NCBI RefSeq assembly: GCF_040412425.1
Contig: NC_089777.1
Coordinates: 37,134,037-37,198,036 of the forward strand
Direction: 5' to 3'
DNA from: Macrobrachium rosenbergii
Lineage: Eukaryota > Arthropoda > Malacostraca > Decapoda > Palaemonidae
Length of the DNA: 64,000 nucleotides
Below the pieces are notes generated by a model. That model had not been told where the DNA came from. It saw only the letters and a program-made list of their open reading frames with translations, and searched no databases. Both the position numbers and the translations under genes were made by a program. Within the stretch, counting starts at the first letter, position 1. The number at the start of each line of letters is the position of its first letter. Shown one piece after another: positions 38,933 to 51,530 of the stretch.

Positions 38933-40936
38933 AAGATTATTTCAACCCTGACACCAAGCAAAACAAGAACCAGCATTCCTTGGAAAAAAGAAAAAATTAA
39001 TGAGAACAAGGTTACTCCTTTTTCCAAGTCATTCCTGTTATTTCTTGAAAGATCAAGTCACAACAGATATGAAAGGTAAAGAGGAAGGAAAACCTGTAAG
39101 ATCTTGCTATAGCAGTTGTTCAAGATTCCTACTAAAGACAAGGCACCCTGTTTGTAATAGTGCACCATTTGTTAATCCATGTCAGTTCTATGCTCGTCTT
39201 TGTGCCTTGCTACCTCTCTGGTCCATCAATTTGAAAAGCCATTGTTCTCTACCACAGCTCTTAATACAGCCACTGGGGTTTCAATTGTCACAAAAGAGGT
39301 TGCAGATAAATATAACTTTGTATGCTCTCAGTTTCAAAATGTTTCCTGACCTGCTGCTTCTTGGTTCCAGCACAGGGATCCACCACACTGGAATGCTTCT
39401 TTCATGGGAACTTCAGTCTTTACGGCAGCATCACAACGTAGAATATTCTAGGTTTATCAAAAACTGAATCTCAGAACTGATGGTAGGACCTGGGTTTTTC
39501 TTATACCAATACACTCTTGGTCCTTCTCATGTGATCAGTCATAATCTTGGCATCCTCAGTAGACACAACCTGAAGTCCCTCCCAAACCATTTATTAAAAT
39601 AAACTAAATGAAGATCTTGAGGAACTGAAGCTATTACCAGTTGTCTAACAACAAGCATAACAGTAGAGGAATGGAGTTTAAGCTCAAGAAGTAACAAACA
39701 TATTAAGCCATTCTTTTAGTCATGACAATGTCAATATTGCAGTAAGGACAACAGTGATGGGAACAATCAGGAATGACTGTAGGAAATCCAATGGACACCA
39801 CAGCCTTTGACATCACTAGCTGAATGATGGTCAGTATGGACAGGTAGGCCTTCACCTACTGTACTTATGAAGAGTACTCTGAAGGTGAGATCACCATGCT
39901 GGGGAGTAGGATTAGAATGTCTAGAAATGAATGAAGAACAGAGGCTGAAACAAATAAGTACTGATGGTACATCTGACTACAAAACCTCTAGGCTTCATTG
40001 CCCTTCTTGCCCACACGAATGCAGTGCTTCACAGTTCTTTATTTCTTAAACTGTGCCCAGGACCAAGACATACTTTACTTATGGTTACAATAACATTTAC
40101 ACCTCCTGTATTTAAAATACAGAGAACAAGGGTCAACATATGCTAGAACCATGTATTCAAAACATATTCCAATGAATATTATTGAATAATAACATTACAG
40201 ATATGCTCTCTGTGCATAATGACTATGTAAGTTACTGATTAATTATTGTTGCAACACATACCAAGATACTTAAAGAGAAAAACCCCTGTATTCATCCACA
40301 AGCTGGAAACTACACTGCTAATATACAAGGGACTTAAAAACGCATTACATGGCAGCAGAGTAAGGATTAACATCAGTAAATACTGCATGAAAAAATCAAA
40401 GAAAACACAATGCAATCAGGATGGGCATAAGCAAAAATTAAAATGAAGACAGATAGAAAACAATCATGCAAATGAATTATCACTACTAATGATTTTATGT
40501 CAGCTTTTTCCTTTTATGGGTTAGACATTAAATTTCTTTTCTCAACTCCATTTTGCAGTGCAATTTTTGCCCAGATTCTTTTCTGGTATAGGTCTCCCAC
40601 TGTCCACTTTCCATGATTTTCTGGATGTTCCATATTTACTATTTTCTGGTTTATTCCTCATACCTTTTCATCACATGAGAACATTTCCTGTGGAGATTTC
40701 CCATTCTTGAATAGGAAGAGTGGGTAGGTGGAACTTCCTAATTCATAGAAATATGCATAATACGATTAAACATGTTTGTGACGAAATAAATTGGTTTTAT
40801 ACTCAATCCTCGTTTGTACTTCAAATGAACACCGTTTAAACATAAAAGCAACAAGCTCTCAAGCAAAGTAATCAGAGCCAGTTTGCAGATGAACAGAAAG
40901 CTGGCAAAAATCTCATCTAGTTTCAAACTGGCTTAC
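38933..40936. other. Intronic sequence with a 155-codon + frame
   Basis: The + strand frame 39000-39467 is the longest non-repeat one apart from the large gene. It has no recognisable domain, and it lies antisense within the inferred intron. It is not called. Confidence 0.3.
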
Positions 40937-40964
40937 CATTAGGGAATGACCTTGTTTCTTATAA
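40937..40964 (-). CDS. Candidate alternative microexon
   Basis: A 28 bp segment between a GACTGATTCAG acceptor and an ATG|GTAAGC donor reads YKKQGHSLM, phase 2 in and phase 0 out. It connects in phase from 42278-42308 to 35629-35662. Confidence 0.22.
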
Positions 40965-41548
40965 CTGAATCAGTCGCCAATTTTCAAGATGGCTCATATT
41001 TTGGCTATAATGCATCACTCACACCAAAACCTTATCATAAATAAGCCTTCCAAGATAACTATCATATCTGAGCATCCAGTATTATCTAAGTTAATACTAA
41101 TACTATTAAATCCAAGCTAGGTAAAAACTCCACACAAACTTCTACTTCTAGATGGAAATAAAGTTGTGAGAGCACGGCAATAGTTTGTTTACTTGAATAA
41201 ATTCATAGCACTGTTGAACTTGTGAACAATTCTGATAAATGACCTGTGTGCCAAACCACTTTACAGCAGTACCAAGAGAGGAAGGTTGGTTTAAGTGGCT
41301 AACATTTTATGGTATGATATCAATCATGTGAGTCAAAGAGATGCTAAAATGACAAAGCACTTTCCTTGACACCTGATACTGGGGCCATAGTAAACAGAAA
41401 TCCATAAACACACAGACACATATATATTTTACATATTGCATAAAATATACATACAAACAAATATTGTGAGGAGCGTGTCAACTTGACAGAGGATCAATAT
41501 AAATATTCCTTTTTCCTCCTCACCTTTAAACTGAAGTTCTTGGTCATC
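40965..41548. other. Intronic sequence
   Basis: CpG-poor, nothing recognised. Confidence 0.4.
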
Positions 41549-41816
41549 ACCTTAGGAGAAGAGTGACTTGACACCATTACCGTTTTTCCTTTATCTAAAT
41601 ATATTCGTTTATTTATATATGCTAAATTTATTTAACATTATAGATTCAAAGACTATGCACACACACACTAACATACAAAGCACCTAAGGAGAAGAATGAT
41701 TTGACACCATTACCATTGTTCCCTTAACTAAATATATTCGTTTATTTACACATGCTAAATTTATTTCACATTATAGATTCAAAGACTATACACACATACA
41801 CCAACATACAAAGCAT
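41549..41816. repeat. Tandem duplication, 2 x about 133 bp
   Basis: Both units contain TTGACACCATTACC, AAATATATTCGTTTATTTA and ATTATAGATTCAAAGACTAT. They differ at about a dozen sites, so the event is older than the one at 38791. Confidence 0.92.
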
Positions 41817-42277
41817 ACCTATATCCCTGGTACTAGAACAGAATCTATGGCATGGAAAATGTCTTTCAACTTCAACAACAACCAGGATCTCAATATGATG
41901 TAAAGAATGGCAGTGAATGATGTACGTAAAAATGTTAAAATTCAATCTGGCTACGATAATTTGCCTCTCAAAGGAAAATTAAAATTAAAAACTTGAAATC
42001 TCAACTTATAATTAGAACATCCTTTTATTAAACATGAGCTTTTATGGTGAACTGATTAACTGTAAGGTACTGCAGTTTAATGGGACCATGAGCTAAAGCT
42101 TGTTATACTGCAGATACTGAGCTGGCATGGCTGCCCAAAATGTTGGACTAACTCTTTAAGTGATGACAATCCAGCCTTTTAAAAGGAGTTACATAACTGG
42201 GAAGCAATATAAGGCAGAAGATGTATTCCAAGAGTAAAAAGTATGAAAGACTTAACAAACTAGCTGAATATACTTAC
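41817..42277. other. Intronic sequence
   Basis: Nothing recognised. Confidence 0.4.
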
Positions 42278-42308
42278 ATCTTCCACATAGCCTGACCAGA
42301 ATTAGGAA
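42278..42308 (-). CDS. Candidate alternative microexon
   Basis: A 31 bp segment with a pyrimidine-rich acceptor (CCTCAGTCTCACCTGAGTCACAG without its first bases) and a GTAAGTAT donor reads PNSGQAMWK, phase 1 in and phase 2 out. Splice sites are better than those of the competing 36520 microexon. Confidence 0.28.
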
Positions 42309-42431
42309 CTGTGACTCAGGTGAGACTGAGGGAGGAACTTACAGAAGCAATAACCTAAGGTAATAGGTTTGGAACAAGAAAAGGGCAGTGACCTTGCAAC
42401 AGACCTGATGAGAATCCTAAAACCCATAACT

Positions 42432-42712
42432 GGGCTGCTGGTTGTGGGGAAAGCCTTATTTTCAACTCTTGCCACCTTCCACAATCTGTCCTAACTCTGA
42501 TGTCAATCTTAACTTTGGTGTAAATCACACAGTTGTTGTGATGCCAGTCAACAGAAATCAAGAGAACTACTGTATATTATTACTTAATTGGGCTGCTGGT
42601 TGTGGGGAAAGCCTTAGATTCAAGTCTGCCACCTGCCACAATCTGTCCTCACTTTGGTTTCAATAACAAAGATGTTGTGATGCCAGTCTACAGAAATCAA
42701 TTATCTAATTTA
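42432..42712. repeat. Tandem duplication, about 158 bp period
   Basis: Two units start GGGCTGCTGGTTGTGGGGAA and share CCACAATCTGTCCT and TGTTGTGATGCCAGTC. The second copy has internal deletions. Confidence 0.92.
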
Positions 42713-45700
42713 AGAAGAGAACTCCATCAATTTAATACTTCCTGACAATGTTCTGAGACTGACTGTGTTAATTATGACATTTTTTTCTCTTAAAAAGAAT
42801 GCATTCTCTTTGAAACCTTCTTAACAATATAATCACTGGGTGTTTGGCAGTTTAACAAGATCAGACATTTGCTTTGATGCAGTTTTGTAACGTTCCTCAA
42901 ACTTTTTTACTTTACATACACAGTATCTAACTTCTCACTACTGTGTACCTCACTTCTTGTTAATATAAAATTTTAAAATCTATTTGGCTTAAAAAATATA
43001 AAACAAACAAGCCCTTCTGAAGGCTTTGCATTCATTTGTTAAACCTTGTTGTCATTATCACAATTTTTGTTACTGAATTATGTTTCCAGTATTTGATTTA
43101 TTGTTGCTATTGAAATGCTGTGCCAACAGTTTTGTAAAACCAGTAAGTTACCCCACTTCAATGGATGAGCACTTTAATTTGTTCTCCAAAAACTATCAAA
43201 ACCATTATGTATTCTCACAGTAACCCAGCTCTGAATAATTTTGAACTTTAGTTTAATGCTTTTTCATGAGGCAAGAACTTCTCATAAAAGCTGATAAGTG
43301 TAATTATGATCTCAACATTAAAAATCCACTTTATATGTAAATGGCTGTGAAATGACAAGGCACCTACTTTACTCTAAGAAACTTAACAGGTTATCACTGT
43401 AACTAAAAAGCCCAACAGTAACTGTTAACCAATGACTGCACTGAAAGTTTCATCTTAAGAAAACCTTTAAAATCTGAAAAGTATCAATGGATTTACTAAA
43501 TTTAATGTTTAAAATATTATGTTTATTTATTCAAATTCAAACCAGAAAGCATACAGTTTCTATCAATATCATCTTATTGTCTGGAATTTAATATTACAAG
43601 ACCAAATGGTTAAAGGGTTTGGCAACCAATCTATACTTGGGCATTGAATGTCCCAAAATGTTTCTTGCTCGAGTTGTAACCATAAGATACACTGTTTAAA
43701 AGACATCCCTTCATGTCTTTATCAAAGTACTGTAATATCCCTATCCAGTATTGGTTAGGTGTTCTAAGGAAACCTGTGACAGAACAAAATGTTTCTAAAG
43801 ATGCATATCTAAGGAGAGACACTTCATTATACTGTACTGTACAGAGAACTGTTCCAAAATAGTATGCTAAAAATATGTGGGTGGGGGTAAAAATCCATCT
43901 GAAATTGCTATATACAATCATGATTTTGTTTCTCTTTCTTCAATAACTTGTATAGACAGTACTTTAGTTTGAAAGAACCCCTTTGAAAAAGCATCCCATG
44001 ATTGCTATATGGCAAGTACATTTTGGCAAAGAATGAAAGCAAATTCTGTTATAACAGTATATACAGTATAGTACACGTATATACAGTAAAGTACAACAAC
44101 TGGAAATTTAAAATATCACTTTTTCTTAAACAAAGTGATTGTAACTTATAAAAAATCTATTAACATAATAAATACACTGCAAAAAGATTATTAAATTCTC
44201 CACAATCAATTACAAATTCCAAAATGAGAACAGACGAACAATGATTGACTAATTATTTTAAAAACAATTAACAAAATTATTAGAACAACTTTCACATATT
44301 ACATCACACCAGTACTGGTATGACTAATTAAAATAATGACCTGAAAAACCAGGTGTGATGAAAAAATACTTGAAATCCTGATGTGACCCTGTGATAAAAC
44401 ACACTCTATTATGAGTTACCACTTATGTACTTTTTCATGAGAAAAAGCTGGTTTGGTCTCATTTTTAAGCCAATAACTGATGGGCAGAAGTTAGCTGAGA
44501 ATAGAAATTCCTTTACTTTTTGAAAATACATTTATAAAAAATAAGAGATTTATAAATTCTTTTTGAGCTGCAAAAAATCTATCAAAAATTTCCTTTCCGT
44601 GGTATATGTACAATTGCTACGTATGCCAGTTGCAGTATTGCATAACTGGCAAAATAAGGTAAAATAAGGAAATATTTTCTGTGATTTGCTACTCTGCATT
44701 AGTTTAATAACTCCCTCTGAACAGTCCCTATTTGCATGGGAGACAGTTAAATCTAATAGGCTTCAGATGTCTACCCCATGCTATCAAGACGTCAAAATGT
44801 TTATGGTTAATTTTTTACTTTCAACTGATACTGTCATCATAAAATCTAGGAGAGAAGTTTGCATGATGTTAACTGACATCATCAGAATCTCAAAAGAGCT
44901 CAATATACAATAAAACACAGTATCTTACATCTCTCTCAAGACTCATTAGCTACAGCAATCTATTTAACTGTGCTGAGTGATGATTTTCACTTTACATTTT
45001 CATAAACCATTGTACAGTATTAGGTTTTTTGTTACCATGCTCTGGTGCCTGCCATTGTAACCAATCAGCTTACAAAACTAATTACCCCGATAAAAAGACC
45101 TTTTTGTAAACATGTGGTGTTTATTTACCAATAAAACTATCACAATGTAATTTGCAAACTCATTGCCTTAGCTAGCTTAGCCACTCCATACACTCAAGAA
45201 AGAAAAGATGAGAAATGATCACATTTGTAACCATATTTTCTCACTTTATCTTATAAAATAAAAGTGAATTATTGGCATAATTTCTTTACACCAACATAAC
45301 TACCACAAAAGAAATCACTTATTCCATTAGAGCGACCCTTCAAATTGGCATAGCATATCGAACCCAGTCTGTTCCTAAATGGCTGACGTCTGATAAGAGA
45401 GACAGTGCTCTCTTTACAGATGAATCAAGTGCTGTGCTGCCTTGGCTGCTGAATTACAGCAACATAACAATTTTCATGTCCGCCTCGTCTTTCTTGTCTC
45501 CTTTACAGACTGAAACTGTATTTCACTGAAAGGAGTGAAAGTAATTCAGTCAGGATGACAACTCCACTTTCCTTTCCTTCTTTTAAAACACTTTACAAAG
45601 CCTTAAGTTTATTTTTTCATTGACCCACTTAAACTGTACATAGCACTTTAAATATTTCAAATACTTATACTTGACAACAGAGAATATATATACAAAATTC

Positions 45701-46154
45701 ATAGTATACAAACCAATAGATTTCTATATGCCTTTACCACTTTGTGCTGCTCAAGTGACTCTCAGTCAACAGTAAAGTGCTTGCTTGCTCACTTTTCAAG
45801 TGCACAAAGAAGGAAAGAAGGAAGCCCTTCACACAGGTAAGACCCTTCTATTCTAAGGCGATACTGCCAACTTGTAACAATTACAAGTAATGTTTTACAG
45901 ATGTGTAAACTACCATGGATGCGTTAATGACCTTGTCATGTGACAATGGATTACACTGAAGGTAGAAAACCCTCAGATGTAAACTGCAAATCAGAATGTA
46001 AAAGCATTCAGAGATTTTAGTGCAATAACAAAACATGCTAAGCAGGACATTCAAGGTGCATGTGCAGTGTCAATTAAATGAGTGATAAGGTGTTGCTGTG
46101 GATAGTATGTGCTATTATGGATAACATTTTCCTCTTTCTGAAATACACAGTTTG
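42713..46154. other. Long intronic sequence, strongly CpG-poor
   Basis: No exon supported. Line after line lacks CG dinucleotides between about 42.8 and 44.9 kb. A slightly GC-richer patch lies at 45340-45540. Confidence 0.4.
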
Positions 46155-46330
46155 TATTACTATCATTATTATTCAGAAGATAAATGCCTATTCATAAGGA
46201 TCAAGTCTACACAAGACATTGACTTGACAGTCATGCTTCCAAAGAATTTGGTGTTCATTTGAAAAAAGTTACAGAGGATAATTGGAAATACATTAAGAAG
46301 AGATCTATTACTAAAGAAAAATTTTTTTAG
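46155..46330 (-). repeat. Dispersed repeat R5, copy 3
   Basis: TATCATTATTATTCAGAAGA is followed by CCTATTCATAAGGATCAAG, a GACTTGACAGTCATGCTTCC block and GGTGTTCATTTG, a more diverged version of copies 1 and 2. Confidence 0.7.
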
Positions 46331-47344
46331 TTAATATATAAATTGATGAACAGATAAACAAATTAGTAACACAAAAATAGGTAACAGGGAAATTACAAAA
46401 AAAAATATGTCCACTACAGAATGCCTCCTTATGAGCTTTGAGCAGAGGTCCCTAGCGCCAACCAATCAGCACCTATTGGTCAGCCAAACTTTCAGCCAAC
46501 AGGAGAGCTTCCTGAATATGACTAACAAATCAGAAATTGTCCCCTTCTTTGTAAACCAGTATTCTAATATAAATATTCCCCACTTGTACCCCTAGTGCTA
46601 TTCACCCCTTCTCATGGTAGTGAGAACTACCAGAGCACTGGAATAATAAATAAAACTTCAGACAGTTGCTTTGTAAATTACCTGTTGAAACAAAAACTTA
46701 CACGCCAAGCAGAGAAGGCACAATACAAGCTCAGCAGCATACAGTACCATTCTTTTCAATGATATTAGTACTGTATTATTATTATCATTAATACATACAG
46801 TAGTTTAATAAGACCACTAATTCACACTTCTGGCCTCACAGAACAAGGACTGAAATTTACCCTTAGACTGGTGCCAGCTACATGGAGAGGGATTATATTA
46901 TTTAGGGCATATATTTTGCTGCTGGCTTATCACTTCAATGATAGCAAGCAACATTATTTACCTGAATGGATCTATGAGGATGAAGATGACACAAATCTGA
47001 CTTATCTCAAAAAAAGAAAGCAAAAACTTACTGTTTTTTGGCAGTGTCATAAAATACAGAAAACAATCTAAGGACTACACATCTGAGCAACGAACAAGGA
47101 TGATTGTACTTTAGCGAAAAAACACTTTCAATGCAGACATAACAAGCACTAACTGACAATATAGTGCTGTAAGAAATAATATTTTAAAGCTATCATCCAG
47201 ACTGGCTTTAAACCAAGCACATCAAACAGAGATTTAGAACCCAGACTTTTCTGCTAGTCTTTTTCTTTACTTCATGATTTCTTCCTAAAATGACAAAATT
47301 TAAATTAATGACAAAATTTAAATTAATTTGTATTTTTCATAGCT
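46331..47344. other. Intronic sequence
   Basis: Nothing recognised except a short direct repeat, ATGACAAAATTTAAATTA, twice near 47290-47328. Confidence 0.4.
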
Positions 47345-47508
47345 AACAAACCTGCAGTCTTAACATTTGGATAAATCTTCTGGGCGCCAGCGGGAAACCA
47401 GTAAAAATAAAAACAAGAACTGTTTATGCAAGGAGTATAAACAATTCTTATTTTTATTTTTACCTGGCACTAGAAGATTTATCCTAATGTTAAGACCCAG
47501 GTTTGTTC
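47345..47508. repeat. Foldback inverted repeat, arms about 75-80 bp
   Basis: The left arm, from AACAAACCTG through GTCTTAACATTTGGATAAAT to AAGAACTGTTTAT, is mirrored by the right arm (ATAAACAATTCTT to ATTTATCCTAATGTTAAGAC and CAGGTTTGTT). There are few mismatches, one indel of about 8 bp and a loop of about 10 bp. This is a compact foldback, probably a MITE. Confidence 0.92.
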
Positions 47509-48353
47509 CATGTATGAACAAATTCCTTTTCTTGTTTTAAAATCTGCTAGTCTTTTCTTTACTTCAAGGACTTTTTTCCTCAATTTTCCTTTTCTTCTTG
47601 CCTTAGGCCACTGGTTGCCAATTCCCTTAACAGCTTGCTTAAACTATGACATACGAAAAAAAGTATATTCAGCTAAAAACCCAATGGATTCTTCTTTTGC
47701 CCATTTGCCTGTTATATAAAAAATATAATTAACAATCATCTTTGTCTTTTCCAAAAATCTTGAGGGGAAACAAGCAAACATAACAGTGAATCAACTCAAT
47801 TTGTAACTTTGTAGATTGAGTTGCTCAATTTTCATGTGGTGCTGCAAGAAAATAAGTAGCTAATTTCAATACCTCATATCCTCTTTACCTAACTGCTGTT
47901 GACTTAACGTAACACCTCAACTTAACAGACACTTTGGGGGTCTGGCCTTTCTGATAAGTAACAAAGACCTTGTACTATAGCTGCACTTGAATATTTTCTA
48001 GATATCTTACATTTAACAGCAATCCCACACAGTTCCTAACCTAAACTAAGCTGTACTCCATACTTAACAATCAATTTAAGAGATAATATATTAACAAATT
48101 ATTACATCCAATATAGTGGTATAGGAAGAAATAATCAAAATATGGTAGGTGCAAAGTACACAGGTCTGCTGGCATAACATAAAATAGAAGCACTTTCCTA
48201 TTAGCTGTTAAATAAGAAATATTGGCAGATTCCGTGAAGAAATAACTGGATTACATTTGTTGTTATAAACCAATTGATCACAAAATACCTTTTAACCCTT
48301 TGAAATGCACCAAGGTACATGTGGCCTTGCAGATGCAGCTATGTCTGGTGAAT
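47509..48353. other. Intronic sequence
   Basis: Nothing coding or repetitive recognised. Confidence 0.4.
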
Positions 48354-48643
48354 AGAGAACAGAATTTAGGCTAAAAGCCAAGTATTGGAACCTACAAGGT
48401 CATTTGGCGCCGACAGGGAAACTGACAGTAAGACGGTTTGAAAGGTGTAACTTTGGGGAAACCATTCAGTCGCACTTTGAAACAACTGTTAGAGAGGGTG
48501 GAAAGTCAGATGGAGGAAAGAGAATATGAACAAAGGTACAAGAAAAAGAATGAAAGAGGTTGCAGGTAAGGACTGAAGGAGCACTGCATAGACCCTTAAG
48601 TATTGCCACATGGGTGCACTGGCGGCACTATCCCCCTACGGGG
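48354..48643 (+). repeat. SINE-like repeat R1, copy e
   Basis: A diverged copy retaining AGAATTTAGGCTAAAAGCCA, AGGTCATTTGGCGC and GGCGGCACTATCCCCCTACG. Confidence 0.85.
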
Positions 48644-49036
48644 AACAGCTACTGGTCACCTCTATAGCAAACACATGTCATTCTCTCCATGAATTCTCAT
48701 CTCAGTTGTTTTTCCCCTATGCCACTGACAGGGTATCATTTTGAACTTTTTTTTACTATATTACTTTTCTATCAGTGACCCATATGTTGCTGTAATGTTA
48801 CTGACAGTGGCTGACTACCCTTTTGTTTCTGGTTTTTGCAGTTTCTTACTTAATGAACCAACTGCTTTTTTCATTGTTTTATTATTCTCGGTCACATAAT
48901 TCTAGTTTGAGGTTTTGTTTACCGACTGTATTGGTTTGTTGATGTAACTTTTTACATTAATCTTGTTCTTATCTGAATTTAATATCTGCAAAGTGATGTT
49001 TGCTTGGTGACATTCACATACTGTTCACCCTTGCTA
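48644..49036. other. Unassigned sequence between R1 copies
   Basis: T-rich, with no feature recognised. Confidence 0.4.
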
Positions 49037-49347
49037 TAGGAATGGAATATAGAGTTTAGGCCAAAGGCCAAGCACTGGAACCTATGAGGTCATTCAGCGC
49101 TGGAAAGAAAAATGAGAGTAAGTAGGTCTGAAAGCTGTATCAGGAGAAAAACCTTGAAGTTGCACCATGAAATAATTGTTACGAGAGGGTGGATAGCAAG
49201 ATGGAAGAAAGATAATATGAATGGAGGTACAGTAAAAGGAATGAAAGGAGTTGTAGCTAGGGGCCAAAGGGACACTGCAATGAACCTTTAGTATTGCCCA
49301 CATTGCACCCCATGAGGTGCACTGATGGCAATACCTCCCTACGGGGA
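49037..49347 (+). repeat. SINE-like repeat R1, copy f
   Basis: It contains GAGTTTAGGCCAAAGGCCAA and CCTATGAGGTCATTCAGCGC and ends ACCTCCCTACGGGG. It is 0.4 kb from copy e and in the same orientation. Confidence 0.88.
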
Positions 49348-49479
49348 CCCCTGCTACAGCAATGGTTACTCCCACTGGGTCTTCCTTGTATCTCGGCATA
49401 TTATGAGATTTTGTTCATGTTTTATATCATTTGATACATTATTTCTGGAATTCACTATTCACCCCATAATTATTTCTTG

Positions 49480-51530
49480 ACATATATACTTTGTTCTTGG
49501 AGAAGGACCATTTATTATGACCTTCATTTAGGGACTGTGTGTAACTCAGATCTCACTTGCAAGGTTTTCAAGGATGGGTTGGTTCAACAGTACATAGATT
49601 TAAGTTTGGGCAGAAGTGTTATAAGCAACATTTTCATTTGTTTCAACTTTCTCAAGGCTTGTAAAATTCTCCAACATTTCAATCTTGGCAGAGTTATACT
49701 TGTTACCATTCAGATCCTGTGGTTCCTGACCTCTTCACAGCAGACTTGGTTCAAGCCACCTGGGCTGCTACCAGTGGGGATAACTTGCTGCCTACTTGTC
49801 TTCCAATCAGTGCATGCAATCTACATCACACAAACAGCAGGTCTCATTTATGCCTCACAGGTCTCACTCTTCTATCCATAGCACTGCTCTGCTTAAAAAC
49901 CACATATTTCTTGATCAACTTTTCATTCAGGAGGCTGAGAAGCCTTACTTTAAGTCTGCTGCAAAGAATGGTCACAGATGAAGAACATCGTTCCCTCCCT
50001 CTCCCCTCTCCAGGTTGGGGACTGTCTTCAAGAGGAGGAGAACTGTAAGCATTGGGAGTTTATTAAAGCAGAGCCTTGGGACTTATATGTTTCCCATTCC
50101 AGTTATTAGCTGCTATTTCTTGATATGGGTCCCTACTAATAACTCCTCCAATTGCCTATGATTCATACAAAGACATTTACAACTGGTTGTGTAGTGGGAG
50201 TTGGGAACCTTGTCAGATTATTTACCTCATACCAAATGCCAGACATCCTCGTACTGTCTTCGAGTGGTTCCACGTCCTTCCAGAATTCGTTGTAAATTTG
50301 TTCAGGTCTCTTTCCACATAGTGGTGTCTTCTGAAGCAGCCCCATTTCCACTGCTTTTAGCCTCATCTTCAATTGCTTAAACTTCACACATGCTGGTTAT
50401 CAAGCGTTGCCTGACAAAGTGAGAGAGGCATCTCAGTAGTCACTACAAATGCTACCTGCCAGCCAAAGTCAGCTAGATTTGTGGCTTATTACAATGAAAA
50501 GGGTTCTTGTTTCCTGAGTCAATATTTCAGCCATAGAGGGCTTGTTTGTTTTTCTGTATAATATCAAGAAGTTCTCTCTTGGCTATCAAAGGTTATCACT
50601 ATGCTTGTCTTTGGTCTTCAGCATGGCTTCAATTTGGGAAATGACTGGAGCATTTTCAACATCTTATGTCATTTCAGTATATTTCTCTGGTTTTGGTGAA
50701 ACCTCCAAGCTGGGCTTTGACCTTGGCGCTGCTGTTTCATGTGCCTCTTCTAGATTTAACCCTCAAGATGTGTTTTTTGGCCTCCTCTAAATGTATTAGC
50801 AAACCCCAATTCTCTTAAGGGGGGAAACTTTCCTTTCCAGTCACTGGTCCTTAAGCTTTTGTTTACTCCAAAGTTCATTACTGACTTAAGTCTTCCAACA
50901 GGGATGCTCTTCTTTCTGTTCCATTTTCCATTCCTGTCCTGGCTCCTTTCACTCAAGGAGACAGTTTTCTGTATCCTGTGAGAGCTCTTTGATCCTATCT
51001 TTGTACCGAGTCTTCCTTTGTCTCCTAACCTATTCCTGTGAACAAGCCATCAGAATTTACCTGAATACAATTTATTTCTTCTTCTTATTCTGCTGCAGCA
51101 AGGATTAGGGCTCAAGAGGTTCATGCCCTTTCCTGAGGGTAGGCAACAAGCACTGTCAGAAATTCTTTGCCAAGTTTTATCTGTGTGATGTTACTCAATA
51201 AGACTTGATCTGTAGGTGTTCAGACTCAACTCATGCTGGCCCTTGTACTTTGAGAGGGGAGGTATTTAATTCAATCATTCTCATCATTTTCATGAGTCAT
51301 ACTTTGTATCTCCTGAAGTATTGTGCTCGATGAGTTTCCTCCCTTGGGTTCATCTTCCATTTGAGATCTATTACTACTGGAAGAGCCAATTGTCTGGAGA
51401 ATCCTTCTTTGGGAATCTCATTACTTATGGAAGTTCTCCTTATCTCAATGTTTCTTTTACAAACTCCCAACCAATTCTTTGTCCTCCACCCCAAATGGTG
51501 ATTCAGGCTATACTATGATTAATGGGATTA
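49480..51530 (+). pseudogene. Degenerate DIRS-like retrotransposon relic (tyrosine recombinase part)
   Basis: Three-frame reading of the + strand gives scattered fragments typical of DIRS elements: SAAKNGHR near 49960-49980; a core-binding-like stretch NVLANPNSLKGGNFPFQSLV, LKLLFTPKFI and TDLSLPTG near 50790-50905; and RAQEVHAL then FAKFYLCDVT near 51100-51200, resembling the C-terminal tyrosine-recombinase block. Many stops and frameshifts break it; RT and RNase H are not evident. A 75-codon minus-strand frame at 50163-50387 with a GTAAAT donor overlaps the relic and is not called. Confidence 0.45.

Noticed and set aside
39000..39467. 155-codon + strand frame
   Set aside because: No recognisable protein features; it lies antisense in the inferred intron of the large gene and has ordinary AT-rich composition.
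46680..46745. Possible minus-strand first exon MLLSLYCAFSAWR before GTAAGT
   Set aside because: No in-phase partner was found, and the hydrophobic start alone is not evidence.
50163..50387. 75-codon minus frame with a GTAAAT donor (KMRLKAVEMGLLQ, YNEFWKDVEPLED)
   Set aside because: It reads well, but it overlaps the + strand DIRS relic, and its acceptor is doubtful.
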